Notes: generated from the letters alone by a model not told the origin. 64,000 nucleotides of DNA from Methanobrevibacter sp. TMH8 (GCF_020148105.1 NZ_JAHLZE010000024.1:1-64000), one strand, 5' to 3'; positions 10,555-20,944 are shown, numbered from the stretch's first letter. Numbers and translations: made by a program.

Positions 10555-11262
10555 ATGAAAGATGAAAATAAAATGAATTCATTGAATTATTCTGAAAATG
10601 AAAAAAATTTTACAGATAAAAGGGAAAAATTAGTTAATATTCTTTCAGAAAATGGATTTATAAAAACAAAAGAAGTTAAAAGAGCTATAGGTACGGTTCC
10701 AAGAGAAGAATTTATTCCAGAAGAGAATAGAGCTTATGCATATCTTGATCGCCCTATAAGATTAATTGAAGGACAGACTATTTCTGCCCCACATATGGTA
10801 GCTATCATATGTGAAATTCTTCAATTTGAGGAAGGGATGAATGTTTTAGAAATTGGAACTGGTTTTGGATATAATGCAGCAGCAGTATCAGAAATGATGA
10901 ATAAAAAAACCCATGTTTATACTATTGAAAGAATCGGGTCTTTAGCTAAAATCGCAAAAGAAAATCTAAAAAAAACAGGTTATGATGAAGTTATAGATAT
11001 AATATTAGGTGATGGAACTTTAGGTTATGAAACAAAAGCACCTTATGATAGAATATATGGAACTGCAAGTGCACCGTATATATCAGAACCTCTCAAAAAA
11101 CAGTTAAAAGTAGGTGGAAAACTTTTAATGCCTGTTGGAAAATATCCTGAGCCCCAAGATCTAATTTTACTTACAAAAGAATCAGAAAACAAATATAAAG
11201 AAGATTACTTAGGAAAAGTAGACTTTGTTCCAATGATTGGAAAATATGGGCATGATGAATAA
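10555..11262 (+). CDS. pcm: Protein-L-isoaspartate O-methyltransferase
   Basis: This enzyme repairs isomerised Asp and Asn residues using S-adenosylmethionine. The 235-residue protein has the family signature VPREEFIPEENRAYAYLDRP, then GQTISAPHMVAIICEIL. The SAM-binding motif I is VLEIGTGFGYNAAA, followed by the acidic motif VYTIERIG and IILGDGTLG. The N-terminal 25 residues are a charged extension, so translation could also begin at a second ATG at 10573. It is monocistronic, with RNase P RNA convergent just downstream. Confidence 0.93.
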   Translation: MKDENKMNSLNYSENEKNFTDKREKLVNILSENGFIKTKEVKRAIGTVPREEFIPEENRAYAYLDRPIRLIEGQTISAPHMVAIICEILQFEEGMNVLEIGTGFGYNAAAVSEMMNKKTHVYTIERIGSLAKIAKENLKKTGYDEVIDIILGDGTLGYETKAPYDRIYGTASAPYISEPLKKQLKVGGKLLMPVGKYPEPQDLILLTKESENKYKEDYLGKVDFVPMIGKYGHDE

Positions 11263-11300
11263 ACACGAATAAAAAAAAGATAATTAATAGTTGTAATAGT

Positions 11301-11587
11301 ATAAATCAAGAGTAACCCACCTCCTGTTCATACAGCATTCATCTAAGCGGACTACCTTGCCTCCCACAGTTGGTTAACGGCAGTTTTGTCCTTGCATCCT
11401 ATAGATTGGCCGTTTCACCGATCCTTCCAATGTCTTCAAGCATTGCTATCATAGTCATCCACTGAAAGACGTGTCGTTTCTGCTCCAGAGTCATACTTCT
11501 CAGCATACGCCTCTTGACGCTATAGTTCTGTGTGATGGATGGAGTTTCCTTAGTTAACGAATAACCAGTAGCTGTCTTTGACTTACT
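11301..11587 (-). ncRNA. rnpB: RNase P RNA (archaeal)
   Basis: This is the catalytic RNA that trims tRNA 5' leaders. Read on the minus strand it contains AAGGAAACTCCATCC near the 5' side, GCAGAAACGACACGTC and GTGAAACGGCC internally, and near the 3' end GCTTAGATGAATGCTG followed by AACAGGAGGTGGGTTACT. These are the conserved regions expected of RNase P RNA, ending in the CR-V-like strand. The ends pair as a P1 helix, GTAAGTCAA with TTGATTTAT allowing G-U pairs, which sets the approximate ends. It is far more GC-rich than the flanking DNA. The initiator tRNA lies immediately upstream on the same strand. Confidence 0.9.
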
Positions 11588-11771
11588 ACTACAACATTAT
11601 TATATTTCTAATTTGATATTAATAAATTTTTTTATAGCTATCTATTTCAAAAACTTATTTTTTAATTTATAATTTGATATAATTCAATTATAAATAAAAA
11701 TCTAAATATAAATAAGATAAAATAAAACAAAGTAAATCTGAAAATATTATAAAAAATATAAAAATAGAAAA

Positions 11772-11846
<75 letters not shown>

Positions 11847-12168
11847 AAACGAATGAAATGCAATATATTCAAATAGAAGTACATAGTTAGCACTAATTAA
11901 TAAAACTATTTAAATAAATATATTCATTAAACAATGAAAATTGATTAATAAAGTTTAATTATATTAATTATAAAATTAATTTTTAAAAGTTAAAAACTAT
12001 TAAAAATAGTCATCAAGAAAATATATGTTTTATTAGTATATAAACGTTTCTATAAATTATAAAAACCATTCTAGAAAATAAGTGTAAGATTAAATAAATA
12101 TTGAAAAATAATAAAAAGATTTTATAATAAAAATAAAGAAATAGAATCTTTATTTAAATTATAAAAAT
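11847..12168. other. AT-rich gap
   Basis: It holds the presumed promoter of the tRNA (minus) and the 3' flank of the coiled-coil pair. No further gene is seen. Confidence 0.5.
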
Positions 12169-12675
12169 CTATTCATTATCTTCTTCAATCTTTTTTATTC
12201 TTTCATCGAGAGAATCTAATCTTTCATTAGTATATTCTCTATATTCATTGAATCTTTTAGATAATTCATCAACGTTCCTATAAGCTGTATCACATCTTTT
12301 TTCAAGGGTTGAAAGATCCTTTTTAGTAGCTAATTCCCAATCTTTAATCAATTCATCACTTTTTTCATCTAAAAAAGTATCGATTCTTTTTGAGAAAACA
12401 TCGGTATTAAGGTTAGGCATGTCAATATCTTTAAATTTAACCTTAAGTTTTTCCCCCATTGAAGTACTTGAGTTTGCATCAACATTTTCAGTCATATCAT
12501 ATCCTCCTGTAGGAATCTGTTCTTCTTCAGTTTTGGTTTGAACAGAAGAAGGGACATAATCTTTAACTCTATTCATCTTATTCATAAAATCTGCATTATT
12601 TTGCATATAATAATATAATAAAACTATTATTGCACCTGCAAGTATAAGAATAGCTAAAGCTTCTAAAGCGTCCAT
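12169..12675 (-). CDS. Membrane-anchored coiled-coil protein
   Basis: This is a 168-residue protein of unknown function. One N-terminal transmembrane segment (about residues 4-24) is followed by a Thr/Ser/Glu-rich linker. A C-terminal charged coiled coil (about 120-168) contains DELSKRFNEYREYTNERLDS and DERIKKIEEDNE. The strand order suggests a short external part and a cytoplasmic helical domain, but the topology is not certain. The start has a GAGGTG ribosome binding site. It lies 13 bases downstream of a second protein of the same design (12689-13117), so the two are probably cotranscribed and may form one complex. Confidence 0.75.
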   Translation of the reverse strand: MDALEALAILILAGAIIVLLYYYMQNNADFMNKMNRVKDYVPSSVQTKTEEEQIPTGGYDMTENVDANSSTSMGEKLKVKFKDIDMPNLNTDVFSKRIDTFLDEKSDELIKDWELATKKDLSTLEKRCDTAYRNVDELSKRFNEYREYTNERLDSLDERIKKIEEDNE

Positions 12676-12688
12676 AATAACACCTCAT

Positions 12689-13117
12689 TTATTTTCCTTT
12701 TTTAAGAAGTTGTTTTTCTTTAGTTTCAATTTCATTGAGCATTTTTTCTAGCTTTTTTTGCTCTGTTTGTGCTTCTAATCTAGCTAATCTTTCATTGATC
12801 TCACTATGTAAATATCCAACATCACCCATAATATCAGAAGTGGATTTACGAATTTTAGAAAGATTGTCTTGTTGATTTTTAGGTAATTGAATTGGATTTT
12901 CCATTAAACGTTTGGATTCTAAATCTTTTTCAACTATGCTAATTTTTTTAAGCTCAATCTCTGTTTCCATAATTCGAACAGTGTTTTGAGATTCTCTAAC
13001 ACGTCTCCACTGCATAACTATTATAATAATAGCTATAAGAGCGATGATGGCTATAATCAAGATGAATATTTGATTAATAGATATAGAACCTAGATTTAGT
13101 ACTGCTACATCTGCCAT
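12689..13117 (-). CDS. Membrane-anchored coiled-coil protein, first gene of a pair
   Basis: This is a 142-residue protein of unknown function. It has an N-terminal transmembrane helix (about residues 14-36, rich in Ile and Ala). Two helical segments follow, [19 protein letters not shown]-like and a C-terminal coiled coil with [35 protein letters not shown] start context is clear. The tight spacing to the next gene and the matching layout suggest partners, perhaps an envelope scaffold. No catalytic motif is visible. Confidence 0.72.
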   Translation of the reverse strand: MADVAVLNLGSISINQIFILIIAIIALIAIIIIVMQWRRVRESQNTVRIMETEIELKKISIVEKDLESKRLMENPIQLPKNQQDNLSKIRKSTSDIMGDVGYLHSEINERLARLEAQTEQKKLEKMLNEIETKEKQLLKKGK

Positions 13118-13602
13118 ATTTTTACCTCATAAAATTTTACTAATTTAATTGACATATCTAAGAATATATTTAATAGTATTAATAATTTTGTTTTCAAAAG
13201 TATATAAAAATTGTGAAAATAATCATAAAAATGAGGAAAAATAAGTAAATTTATAACAATATTAGAATAAATATATAATATAAAATTATTAAATATCTTA
13301 ATCAATATATTCTAATTATATAAAAATTATATTTATAAATTATATTTATAAATTATATTATCAATTGTATTACTAGTTATATTAATAATTATATTAATTA
13401 ATTTTATAATTAATTAGTTTTATAATTAAATTTTATAATTAAATAAATTATTAATTATTAAAAATATTATAAATTATTAAGATTAATTTATATTAATATT
13501 AAATAATATTACTAATCTATAACTAAATAAAAATTATTAAATAAATAAAATTATTAAAATTATTAGAATTATCAAGTAAAATGACTCATTAAGAGGTAAC
13601 CA
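13118..13602. other. 485-base divergent gap
   Basis: This is an extremely AT-rich divergent intergenic region made of TATTAATTATA-type strings, with many possible TATA boxes. It contains no gene and no distinctive repeat. Confidence 0.5.
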
Positions 13603-14523
13603 ATGATAGAATCTTATGAAAAAGCGGGAAAAATAGTTTCAAAAGTAAGGAATGAAGCTATTAAATTGATAAAAGATGATTTACTTATTCTTGACTTAGT
13701 TGAGTTTGTTGAAGGAGAAATATTAAAAGCAGATGCAGGAATTGCATTCCCATGTAATGTTTCTGTAAATGAAATGACTGCACATTATACTTCTCCAGCT
13801 AATGATAAAACAAAAATATCAACTGGAGACTTAGTAAAATTAGATTTAGGAGCCCATATCGATGGTTACATAGCAGATTCAGCTATTACAATTATGGTTC
13901 CTGGAAAAAATTTAGAAGAAAAGTATGATACCGATACAATCAACAAACACAAAGAAATGATTGAAGCTTCAGATGCAGGTTTAGAAGCAGCTATAAGTAC
14001 AGTCAGACCAGGTGTTGAAATTGGGAAAATAGGTGCTGCTGTTGAAGAAGCCATAAATGAATTTGGATTTAAACCAATAGCTAATCTAAATGGACATAGT
14101 TTAGAACAATGGGAGCTTCATTCAGGATTATCAATTCCTAGTATTAATGATAAAAGTACAGTTAAGTTAAAAGAAGGAGATGCTATAGCTATTGAACCTT
14201 TTGCAACTGATGGAATAGGTATTGTAACTGACACTCCTCAAACTTATATCTTCAGATATTTAAAAGACAAACCTTTTAGAATGACTCACACACAAAAAGT
14301 TTTACGTGAGATAAAAACTAATTATGCAGATCTTCCATTTTCAATCAGATGGTTAACTGATAAGTTCAATGAAAATAGATTAAATAGCTCTATGAGACAG
14401 TTATCCCAAGCAATGGCTGTATATCCATATTCAGCATTAAGAGAAAAAACAAATTGTTGGGTTTCTCAGAGTGAACATACTGTTATAGTTGAAGGGGATG
14501 GGTGTACTATCACTACTAAATAG
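13603..14523 (+). CDS. map: Methionine aminopeptidase, type II
   Basis: This enzyme removes the initiator Met from nascent proteins. The 306-residue protein has the pita-bread fold ligands in order: the first Asp in VKLDLGAHIDGY, the second in IADSAITI, His in NGHSLEQWELH, Glu in AIAIEPFATDG, and the final Glu in HTVIVEGDG. The insertion of about 60 residues (roughly 205-265), which contains RMTHTQKVLREI and ADLPFSIRW, marks the type II (archaeal/eukaryotic) class. An AGAGGTAACC ribosome binding site precedes the ATG. Confidence 0.96.
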   Translation: MIESYEKAGKIVSKVRNEAIKLIKDDLLILDLVEFVEGEILKADAGIAFPCNVSVNEMTAHYTSPANDKTKISTGDLVKLDLGAHIDGYIADSAITIMVPGKNLEEKYDTDTINKHKEMIEASDAGLEAAISTVRPGVEIGKIGAAVEEAINEFGFKPIANLNGHSLEQWELHSGLSIPSINDKSTVKLKEGDAIAIEPFATDGIGIVTDTPQTYIFRYLKDKPFRMTHTQKVLREIKTNYADLPFSIRWLTDKFNENRLNSSMRQLSQAMAVYPYSALREKTNCWVSQSEHTVIVEGDGCTITTK

Positions 14524-14670
14524 CTAATTTTTTAATAGTAGCTGTAGAATATACCAAAATTTTTATTATTATTATATCCTTCTTATTTTTTTGATTTTTT
14601 AGACTTTTGTTATTGTTCTAATAATTTTTTCATTTTTATAAAAAAGAAAAAAATTTAATTCAAACATTTC

Positions 14671-14753
14671 CATATTATTTTTTAGATAAACATATCAAAA
14701 ACATATCGACAATCATATTATTTTTTAGATAAACATATTGAAAACATATTGAT
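14671..14753. repeat. 43-bp direct repeat pair
   Basis: CATATTATTTTTTAGATAAA and its continuation appear at 14671 and again at 14714 with few differences, in the gap between map and the CAP-domain gene (14524-15011). No gene is seen in that gap. Confidence 0.75.
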
Positions 14754-15011
14754 AATTATATTGACAATTATATTATTTTATTGTATAACAATAGTTAAAC
14801 TTAAATGTAACATAAATCAAACAATTATATTAGTTAAGGCATAATTAATCAGAATATAATAATTAATATTAATATGCCAACTTAAACAGAATTTAATATC
14901 TTTAGGATTTTTAAGCAGATTATTATTCAATATTTGATTTATAATGTTAAAAATATGAAAAATATGGCAAATATGAAAATCCTATTTAATATTTAATAAA
15001 GAGTGTTAAAC

Positions 15012-15770
15012 ATGAAACGAAATATAATTTTTGCAATAATAGTAATCTCTATCATAGCTTTAGGCGCATTATCAATACCAACAATATCTGCAAATAATAA
15101 TGGAAATGATGCATATGTAAATGAAGTTTTAAAGCTTGTTAACAACGAAAGAGAAAAAGCTAATCTCAAACCACTTATACTAGATAAAGACATGATTTCT
15201 GCAGCTGAAATAAGAGTTAAGGAACTAAACACATTATTTAGTCATACTAGACCTAATGGAAAGCCCTATTCAGTACTTTCTTCTAAAATCAAAGGTGAAA
15301 ACATAGCTAAAGGTCAGAGAACACCTCAAGAAGTTATGTATACAGCTCAATTCTCGTGGATGAAATCAGAAGGTCATAGAAATAATATTTTAAATCCTAA
15401 ATTCACTACAATTGGTATTGCATATATTAAAATAGGCAATGATCATTATTGGGTACAATTATTCGGTGAAAATAAAGTAACAACAAAACCTTCCACTCCT
15501 TCATTAAAAGTAGCTTCTGGAAAGAAAAAAATTAATCTCTCTTGGAAAAAGGTTCCAAAAGCAAATGGTTATCAAATTTATAAATCTACCACTAAAAAAG
15601 GAAAATATACTCTCAAAAAAACAATTAAATCAGGTTCTACAATTAAATTTACTGATAAAGGGTTGAAAAAAGGGAAAATTTATTATTATAAAATTCGTTC
15701 ATATACTATTGTAAATAATGTAAAAAATTACAGTACATTTAGTACAATAAAAGGAGCTAAGGTAAAATAA
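15012..15770 (+). CDS. Secreted CAP/SCP-domain protein with a C-terminal Fn3-like domain
   Basis: This is an exported protein. A signal peptide (about residues 1-28, ending in PTISAN) is followed by a CAP domain. Typical pieces are VNEVLKLVNNEREKANLKPL, the His of LFSHTRPNGKPY, GENIAKG, the Glu/His region in SWMKSEGHRNNILNPKFT, and HYWVQLFGE. A C-terminal fibronectin-III-like domain starts near 163 and includes KINLSWKKVPKANGYQIYKS. CAP domains in microbes are secreted, of varied and often unknown function; a role at the cell surface is inferred. An in-frame GTG at 15003 lies within the probable ribosome binding region, so I use ATG 15012. Confidence 0.88.
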   Translation: MKRNIIFAIIVISIIALGALSIPTISANNNGNDAYVNEVLKLVNNEREKANLKPLILDKDMISAAEIRVKELNTLFSHTRPNGKPYSVLSSKIKGENIAKGQRTPQEVMYTAQFSWMKSEGHRNNILNPKFTTIGIAYIKIGNDHYWVQLFGENKVTTKPSTPSLKVASGKKKINLSWKKVPKANGYQIYKSTTKKGKYTLKKTIKSGSTIKFTDKGLKKGKIYYYKIRSYTIVNNVKNYSTFSTIKGAKVK

Positions 15771-15987
15771 ACAACTGATTTTAGGAGTTTGAATAAAATA
15801 AACACATATTTTATATTATTAGCTATTTTGTATATTTTTTCTTTATATTTTTTCTTTTTAATTTTTCTTTTTAATTTTTAAAAATTTTTTAAATATTAAT
15901 ATATAATTTTCAATTATAGAAAATTTCAATTATAAAAAATCTATTTTTAAATCAAAAAACATTATATAATTATAAATTTTTTTATTA

Positions 15988-16075
15988 TAAAAACTAGACA
16001 GAATGTGTTAAATATAAAAATTAGACAGCATGTTTAAATATAAAAACTAGAAAGAATGTGTTAAATATAAAAATC
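15988..16075. repeat. 26-27-bp repeat, three copies
   Basis: The unit ATAAAAACTAGACAGAATGT plus TTAAAT occurs three times in tandem with small variations, in the convergent gap between the CAP gene and frhB (15771-16286). The rest of the gap is AT-rich and empty. Confidence 0.7.
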
Positions 16076-16244
16076 TTAATAAAAACTTCAAATAATATTA
16101 AATATTTAATTAAGTTCCAGTTTATGAGTTTAAGATAAATTTAATCATAGTATAATTGTCAAATCAAAATTTATTGTTATAAATTTTTTATTTTTAAACA
16201 ATTTATAAAAAAAATAAGTCAAATACATTTAATTAATTAATTAA

Positions 16245-16280
16245 TAAATAAAAAAAAATAAAAAAATAAAGAAAAATGAA
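16245..16280 (-). terminator. Oligo-U terminator of the frh operon
   Basis: On the minus strand, directly after the frhB stop, the sequence is a series of T runs (TTTATTTTTTTATTTTTTTT-like). This is the usual intrinsic termination signal in these archaea. Confidence 0.6.
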
Positions 16281-16286
16281 ATAGAA

Positions 16287-17132
16287 TTAGAATGGGACTG
16301 GAAGTCCTAATTCTCTTCTACTGTCACTTTCTTTTTTAGCGTTATCTTTCTTGCCTTGTGATAGTTTTTCTAGTAATGGTAATCCTGGTTTTACACTATC
16401 CATTGCTTTAGTTTCAATAATTCCAGCTTCTACAGCTTGGTCAAATATTGAAGCACCAGCATCAGTTCTTTTGAGAACAGTAGACCAACCATCTGGAGAA
16501 CCTACAGAACCGGTAGACACATCAGCTAACTCAGCAGTATAATCTGGACAAATATTACATCCAGCTTGTTCATATCCGTGAGTTTCTTTTAATGGGAGAC
16601 CGATTTCTTCTCCTAATGATTTAATCCAGAATTTACCTTTTCCAATATCCATTTTCTCAGTTACTTCAGGTGAAGATTTCATTTTTTCACTGATGAAAGT
16701 CTCAAGTGAAGCAAATGGGAAGTTTTCCATACAGAAAATACCAACTACTAATGCTAATTTATCAGCTAAGAATCTTGTTCCAAATGGATAAGATTGCATT
16801 TTTCTGATACCTTGTAATTGACATGGAATTCCAACAGTTCCAACTTTTTCAAGACCGTATTGTCTTACAGCACTTTTCAATGCAGCAACGTTCGGAGAGA
16901 AAGTGTATTTTGTTCCTGCTGCGGAAATGATTTCATCAGCAGTCATAGCTACGAGAGGTTCTGGTTTCCATAATTCTTCGCCAGGTCCTGCTACTACAGC
17001 TCCTTCAATAATTCCTTCATCTAATGCATAAGATAATAATGCTGTTACGATTCCACCATCTTGTGAGACTTTTTGGATTTGTTTGTCAGTAGCTCTTGCA
17101 GATACAGCTTCTTTGTAAGTACCTAATACCAT
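16287..17132 (-). CDS. frhB: F420-reducing hydrogenase, beta subunit
   Basis: FrhB is the FAD- and [4Fe-4S]-containing subunit that passes electrons from the hydrogenase to coenzyme F420. At 281 residues it matches the family. Recognisable segments are [50 protein letters not shown], and the cluster region [20 protein letters not shown]. It is the last gene of frhA-D-G-B, starting 11 bases after frhG behind a GGAGGA ribosome binding site. Reduced F420 made by this complex feeds methanogenesis from CO2. Confidence 0.97.
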   Translation of the reverse strand: MVLGTYKEAVSARATDKQIQKVSQDGGIVTALLSYALDEGIIEGAVVAGPGEELWKPEPLVAMTADEIISAAGTKYTFSPNVAALKSAVRQYGLEKVGTVGIPCQLQGIRKMQSYPFGTRFLADKLALVVGIFCMENFPFASLETFISEKMKSSPEVTEKMDIGKGKFWIKSLGEEIGLPLKETHGYEQAGCNICPDYTAELADVSTGSVGSPDGWSTVLKRTDAGASIFDQAVEAGIIETKAMDSVKPGLPLLEKLSQGKKDNAKKESDSRRELGLPVPF

Positions 17133-17143
17133 TTTAAATCCTC

Positions 17144-17986
17144 CTATAGTCCTAAATCCTTATTGATCTGTTCTGCAGGGAACCAGCTTCTTGGACAGTG
17201 AGTGTAGCATATACCACATTTAATACATCTGTCTATATTTACTTCTGGTCTTCCTTCTCTCATTTCAATAGCTCTAGTTTGACAAGCCATTGCACAAGTT
17301 CCACATCCAGTACAAAGAGATTTATTAACAATATTTTTTTGTAAATCGCAACCACAGTTAGCTGTGCATCCAGCCATGTCGAGCATAGGTTGTAAGTATT
17401 CCATGTCTCCGTTTATAAGTGCAACTACAGTTTTAGCTACAATTTCTGGAGATACAGGACAACCTGGCATTGAACAATCTACTTGGATTATGTCTCCAAT
17501 TGGTAAAAATGCTTCATGTTTTGGTTGTGCTTGTTGTCCACCACGACAATATCTGGTGAAACATCCATTCATAGCACATGATCCATAAGCACATACTAAT
17601 TTAGCTTTTTCTCTTAATTTTTTAAGTTCATGCATACTATGTTCATCTTGTAAACAAACGGACCCTTCAACTAATGCTAAATCCATTTCTGGCATGTCAT
17701 CAATTGCGTATGGGTTGTTTTCATCATCATACCATACGTCAACTAAGGTTTGTCCGTATACAATGTCTACCATATCAGTAAGTAGGTCAGCGAGTATGTC
17801 ATAATTTTCAGTTAATGCCATACCGTCACCAGAGCACCCACTCAAGTGAAAATATCCTATTCTTGGTTTATCAGCCACTTTTTCAACCTCCTGTTGTGAA
17901 GATTCATCATCTTTTGGCTTAATTGGCTTAGCTTGTTGTACTTGTTTACCTCCAAGTCCTAAAAACCTTTTAATTCTTGCAAGCAT
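17144..17986 (-). CDS. frhG: F420-reducing hydrogenase, gamma (small, Fe-S) subunit
   Basis: FrhG is the electron-transfer small subunit. After an N-terminal Lys/Gln-rich stretch it shows the proximal-cluster region [20 protein letters not shown], then [11 protein letters not shown] and [15 protein letters not shown]. The C-terminal two-[4Fe-4S] ferredoxin part includes [18 protein letters not shown] and [17 protein letters not shown]. It begins 3 bases after the frhD stop codon, its ribosome binding site lying in frhD, so the two are likely translationally coupled. Confidence 0.97.
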   Translation of the reverse strand: MLARIKRFLGLGGKQVQQAKPIKPKDDESSQQEVEKVADKPRIGYFHLSGCSGDGMALTENYDILADLLTDMVDIVYGQTLVDVWYDDENNPYAIDDMPEMDLALVEGSVCLQDEHSMHELKKLREKAKLVCAYGSCAMNGCFTRYCRGGQQAQPKHEAFLPIGDIIQVDCSMPGCPVSPEIVAKTVVALINGDMEYLQPMLDMAGCTANCGCDLQKNIVNKSLCTGCGTCAMACQTRAIEMREGRPEVNIDRCIKCGICYTHCPRSWFPAEQINKDLGL

Positions 17987-17989
17987 TTG

Positions 17990-18460
17990 CTAAACCCCTA
18001 TTTCTTTTAAAATCATCTCAATGGCTTTAGGGATTGAATTTTTTACAGGCTCAGTCAAGCCCATATCCACATTCGGTGCAGAAATTTCCTTTGGTTTACA
18101 TCCTACGATAACTACTTCGATTTTTTCAGCTAAATCATGAAGTGGTTCTTCAACAGGCCATGAATGAACATTTTCATATGCTCCCCGTGGCATGTCATAA
18201 GGACTAAAAATTTTTAGAGTTCCTGGTTCTGCATCAAACTCCACAACATCAACTACAATTATCTTTTTCCAACTTTCATGTGGTAAAGTAAATATAAAGT
18301 GTGTTGCACCAGTTCCTGCATCAATAAACATGGTGTCATTTGGCATTTCTTTATCTTTAAAATATTCTTCTAAAGCATTAATAACTTCAGGTCCGAAACC
18401 ATCATCTTTAAAGAGTATGTTTCCGCACCCTACAACTAATGTTTCTGCATCGTATGGCAT
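17990..18460 (-). CDS. frhD: F420-reducing hydrogenase maturation endopeptidase
   Basis: This protease cleaves the C-terminal extension of FrhA after nickel insertion. The 156-residue HycI/HybD-like protein shows [18 protein letters not shown] (with a nickel-sensing Asp near residue 19), [11 protein letters not shown], and VVDVVEF, the pattern of this family. It sits between frhA and frhG, as in other Methanobacteriales. An AAGGGA ribosome binding site precedes the ATG. Confidence 0.95.
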   Translation of the reverse strand: MPYDAETLVVGCGNILFKDDGFGPEVINALEEYFKDKEMPNDTMFIDAGTGATHFIFTLPHESWKKIIVVDVVEFDAEPGTLKIFSPYDMPRGAYENVHSWPVEEPLHDLAEKIEVVIVGCKPKEISAPNVDMGLTEPVKNSIPKAIEMILKEIGV

Positions 18461-18538
18461 ATTTTTCCCTTAGAATAATCCATTAATAATATCAACGATT
18501 GTAAAGTAATAATAACTTTAACTCATCAACAAATTAAC

Positions 18539-19756
18539 TTAGATTCTTACCATTTCGTTTTTAACAACGCTCTTGTCTTCATCATCTACTACCATTACAT
18601 GAGTAGCACAAGATAAACAAGGGTCATAAGCTCGTATTACGTGAGGTCCCCATTCATGATGGAATCCTTCGGTTGCAGGCCCCATAGTTGGAATATTCCA
18701 AGTAGTAGGTACTAATGCACTATAGAATTGAGTTTTTCCATCAGCAACTTGTGCCATGTGAATATCAGTTCCTCTAGGTCCTTCAATAGGTCCAATACCA
18801 AGCTTATTTGTACCTCTTGGGTCAAAGTCAGCCATAGTATTTGCAGAAGTATCTAACTCGTCTAAGATAGCAATTGCTCTAGAAAGATAAGTTTTCATTT
18901 CTACAGCTCTAGCTACATGTTGAGCTACAACTCCTTGATCTTTGAATCCTCCGAATTTAGCTGCTCTTGCTCTTGGACCAGTTTCTACATTTACACCATC
19001 GTATAAAGGAATGGTAGAACAAGCTCTTTTAGCTATTTCTGCATCATCATACCAACTTTCAGGCATGATTTCAGTAAATCTATCTAAATCAAAGAATTCT
19101 TTTTTACCGTAAATTTTATCACTAGCAAATACAGGTTGGTCATGTACACCTAAACCTTCTGGGAATCCTTTGTCTGCAACTAAACCAGTAATTAATTCAA
19201 CATGTGAATCTACAACAGGTACTAATGCTTTTAATCTTGAATATAATTTTTTCCTAGCTAATTCACTAATGTTACTAGCCATACCACCTATTCTAATATC
19301 AGATGGGTGGATACCTTCACCAGCAACCATATCTACAACATATTGTGCATTTTTTCTTATTGTAGAAACACTGTTTACAGCATCAGCAAATAAGTTTTCT
19401 GGCACAACATCAGTAGCTATTAAAAAATGGTGTATAGCGTGACTGTTAACTGTGTGTGCAGCTAAGGTTAATTCTCTCAACAACTTTGCGGCTTTAGGAA
19501 TTTCAATATCTAATGAATCATCCATTGCCTCTACGGAAGCTAAAGTATGAGGTATTGGGCATACACCACAAATCCTCTGACACATAACTGGTGCAGTCTC
19601 AGGTGCTTTACCAGCTACGAGTTTCTCTAAGCCTCTAACAGGTGTGATACTAAAGTATCTTCCTTTGGTAACTATCCCTTCATCATCAACTTCCATGACA
19701 AGCTCAGCATGTCCTTCTTGTCGAGATGTAGGAGATATAACTATTCTTTCGCTCAA
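18539..19756 (-). CDS. frhA: F420-reducing [NiFe]-hydrogenase, alpha (large) subunit
   Basis: FrhA carries the Ni-Fe active site. The N-terminal ligand motif is [10 protein letters not shown] (Cys 63 and 66), and the C-terminal one is DPCLSCATH (Cys 380 and 383). The 19 residues after His 386 are the peptide expected to be removed by FrhD. All ligands are Cys, so this is not a selenocysteine form. I start at a TTG at 19756: the protein then begins [16 protein letters not shown], as known FrhA proteins do, at 405 residues, and GAGGTGA lies 5 bases upstream. A GTG at 19765 lies within that binding site. Confidence 0.96.
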   Translation of the reverse strand: MSERIVISPTSRQEGHAELVMEVDDEGIVTKGRYFSITPVRGLEKLVAGKAPETAPVMCQRICGVCPIPHTLASVEAMDDSLDIEIPKAAKLLRELTLAAHTVNSHAIHHFLIATDVVPENLFADAVNSVSTIRKNAQYVVDMVAGEGIHPSDIRIGGMASNISELARKKLYSRLKALVPVVDSHVELITGLVADKGFPEGLGVHDQPVFASDKIYGKKEFFDLDRFTEIMPESWYDDAEIAKRACSTIPLYDGVNVETGPRARAAKFGGFKDQGVVAQHVARAVEMKTYLSRAIAILDELDTSANTMADFDPRGTNKLGIGPIEGPRGTDIHMAQVADGKTQFYSALVPTTWNIPTMGPATEGFHHEWGPHVIRAYDPCLSCATHVMVVDDEDKSVVKNEMVRI

Positions 19757-19849
19757 ATGTGTCACCTCTTTATTTATAAAAAATTAGAAACTAACAAATA
19801 ATATTTACATAACTCTTTATTAATAAAGTTTTCATTTGAAAAAAAAAGA

Positions 19850-19884
19850 AACACTTATATATAATAACAGTAACTTTAAGTGTT
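19850..19884 (-). promoter_or_regulatory. frh promoter: TATA box inside an inverted repeat
   Basis: On the minus strand TTATTATATATAAG is a good TATA box about 100 bases before frhA. It is flanked by the 7-bp inverted repeat AACACTT (19850-19856) and AAGTGTT (19878-19884). A regulator bound there would mask the TATA box. The remaining upstream region to 20374 is gene-free and AT-rich. Confidence 0.5.
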
Positions 19885-20374
19885 GTTAAAAAACAAGATT
19901 TTTAATAAAAATTTTAACATCAGTATTAATCCAAATATAAAGGTCATTAGTATAATTATAGCTAAAATTATAACTATACAGGACAAATCAAAAAAATCTA
20001 AATCAAAAAAATAAATACTATCTTAAATGAATAAAAATTATAATGAGGATACTATACAGAATCATAATAATAAAGAAAAACAAGAAAATATTAAGAATTG
20101 ATGGGAAAAGAATAATGATTCATTTATAACAGCTTAATGACTCATATACTAATAATTGTTTTATAAATATAGAAAGATATATTAACTAAATAATATATAT
20201 TATATCATGTATAATTATGTTATAGTTAATAAACATAAGATTTAACTAATTTGGTTATATTAATCTAAATAAGAAATAAATCTAAATAAAAAAGCCTAAA
20301 AAAATAAAAAAGAAAAAAACAAAAAATAAGTGTTATTAACGGCATAATATACCAAATTTTAAAGAGGTAATTAA

Positions 20375-20836
20375 ATGAAAAATTCAAATATAATTATTTC
20401 AGTTATAATAGTGTTATGTATAGCTGGGGGAGTAACAGCTTACAGCATTACCAACCCAGAAGGAAGCATATTTAGTCTTCCAGGTTTCACTCCATCAAGT
20501 GATAGTGGAGCTGGAGATTTAGCTGGCGATAATGGTGTAAACAACGGAACAACAAGTAACAGTAGTGGAAGTACTGGTGGAAGTTCAAGTGGATCTTCAA
20601 ATGGAGGATCTAGTAGTCAGAGCTCTGGAAGTAGTGGAAGTAATGTCCATATAGGAATGACTTCATCACAAGCACAAACAATTATCAACAATGCTGTTGG
20701 TGAACCCGGAGCTTATGCAGGCAGTGCACAATGGGATAGCTCTATAAATATGTGGGTAGCAAAAATTTACGACAAAGATGGAAATGTTGTAGATGCCATT
20801 GGTGTCGATTCAAATAAGCGTACCAATAGAGTATAA
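20375..20836 (+). CDS. Exported protein with Ser/Gly-rich stalk and PepSY-like domain
   Basis: This is a 153-residue surface protein of unknown function. An N-terminal transmembrane or signal segment (about residues 5-24) is followed by a long Ser/Gly/Asn/Thr spacer (about 40-92). A compact C-terminal domain starts at HIGMTSSQAQTIINNAVGEP and includes WDSSINMWVAKIYDKDGNVV, which looks like half a PepSY module. AAAGAGGTAATTAA precedes the ATG. A small related gene follows after a hairpin, suggesting a functional pair. Confidence 0.72.
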   Translation: MKNSNIIISVIIVLCIAGGVTAYSITNPEGSIFSLPGFTPSSDSGAGDLAGDNGVNNGTTSNSSGSTGGSSSGSSNGGSSSQSSGSSGSNVHIGMTSSQAQTIINNAVGEPGAYAGSAQWDSSINMWVAKIYDKDGNVVDAIGVDSNKRTNRV

Positions 20837-20851
20837 CTATTAAAAAAGAAT

Positions 20852-20876
20852 AATAGCTAGCTTAAAGTTAGCTATT
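20852..20876 (+). terminator. Hairpin between the two PepSY-like genes
   Basis: AATAGCTA and TAGCTATT, extended by CTT/AAG, form an 8-11-bp stem 16 bases after the upstream stop codon. It may terminate or attenuate transcription before 20945. Confidence 0.45.
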
Positions 20877-20944
20877 AACTTATAATAGCTATCAAATAAT
20901 TAAATTAATAATAAAATAAAATTCATAATCATTGAGGCGGAAAT

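Noticed and set aside
11301-11587. Fragment of ribosomal RNA
   Set aside because: The conserved motifs and the P1 end pairing fit RNase P RNA, and no rRNA-specific sequence is present.
13105-13305. Alternative 66-codon gene overlapping the coiled-coil gene start
   Set aside because: Composition is that of AT intergenic DNA, and the coiled-coil gene has GAGGT before its own ATG.
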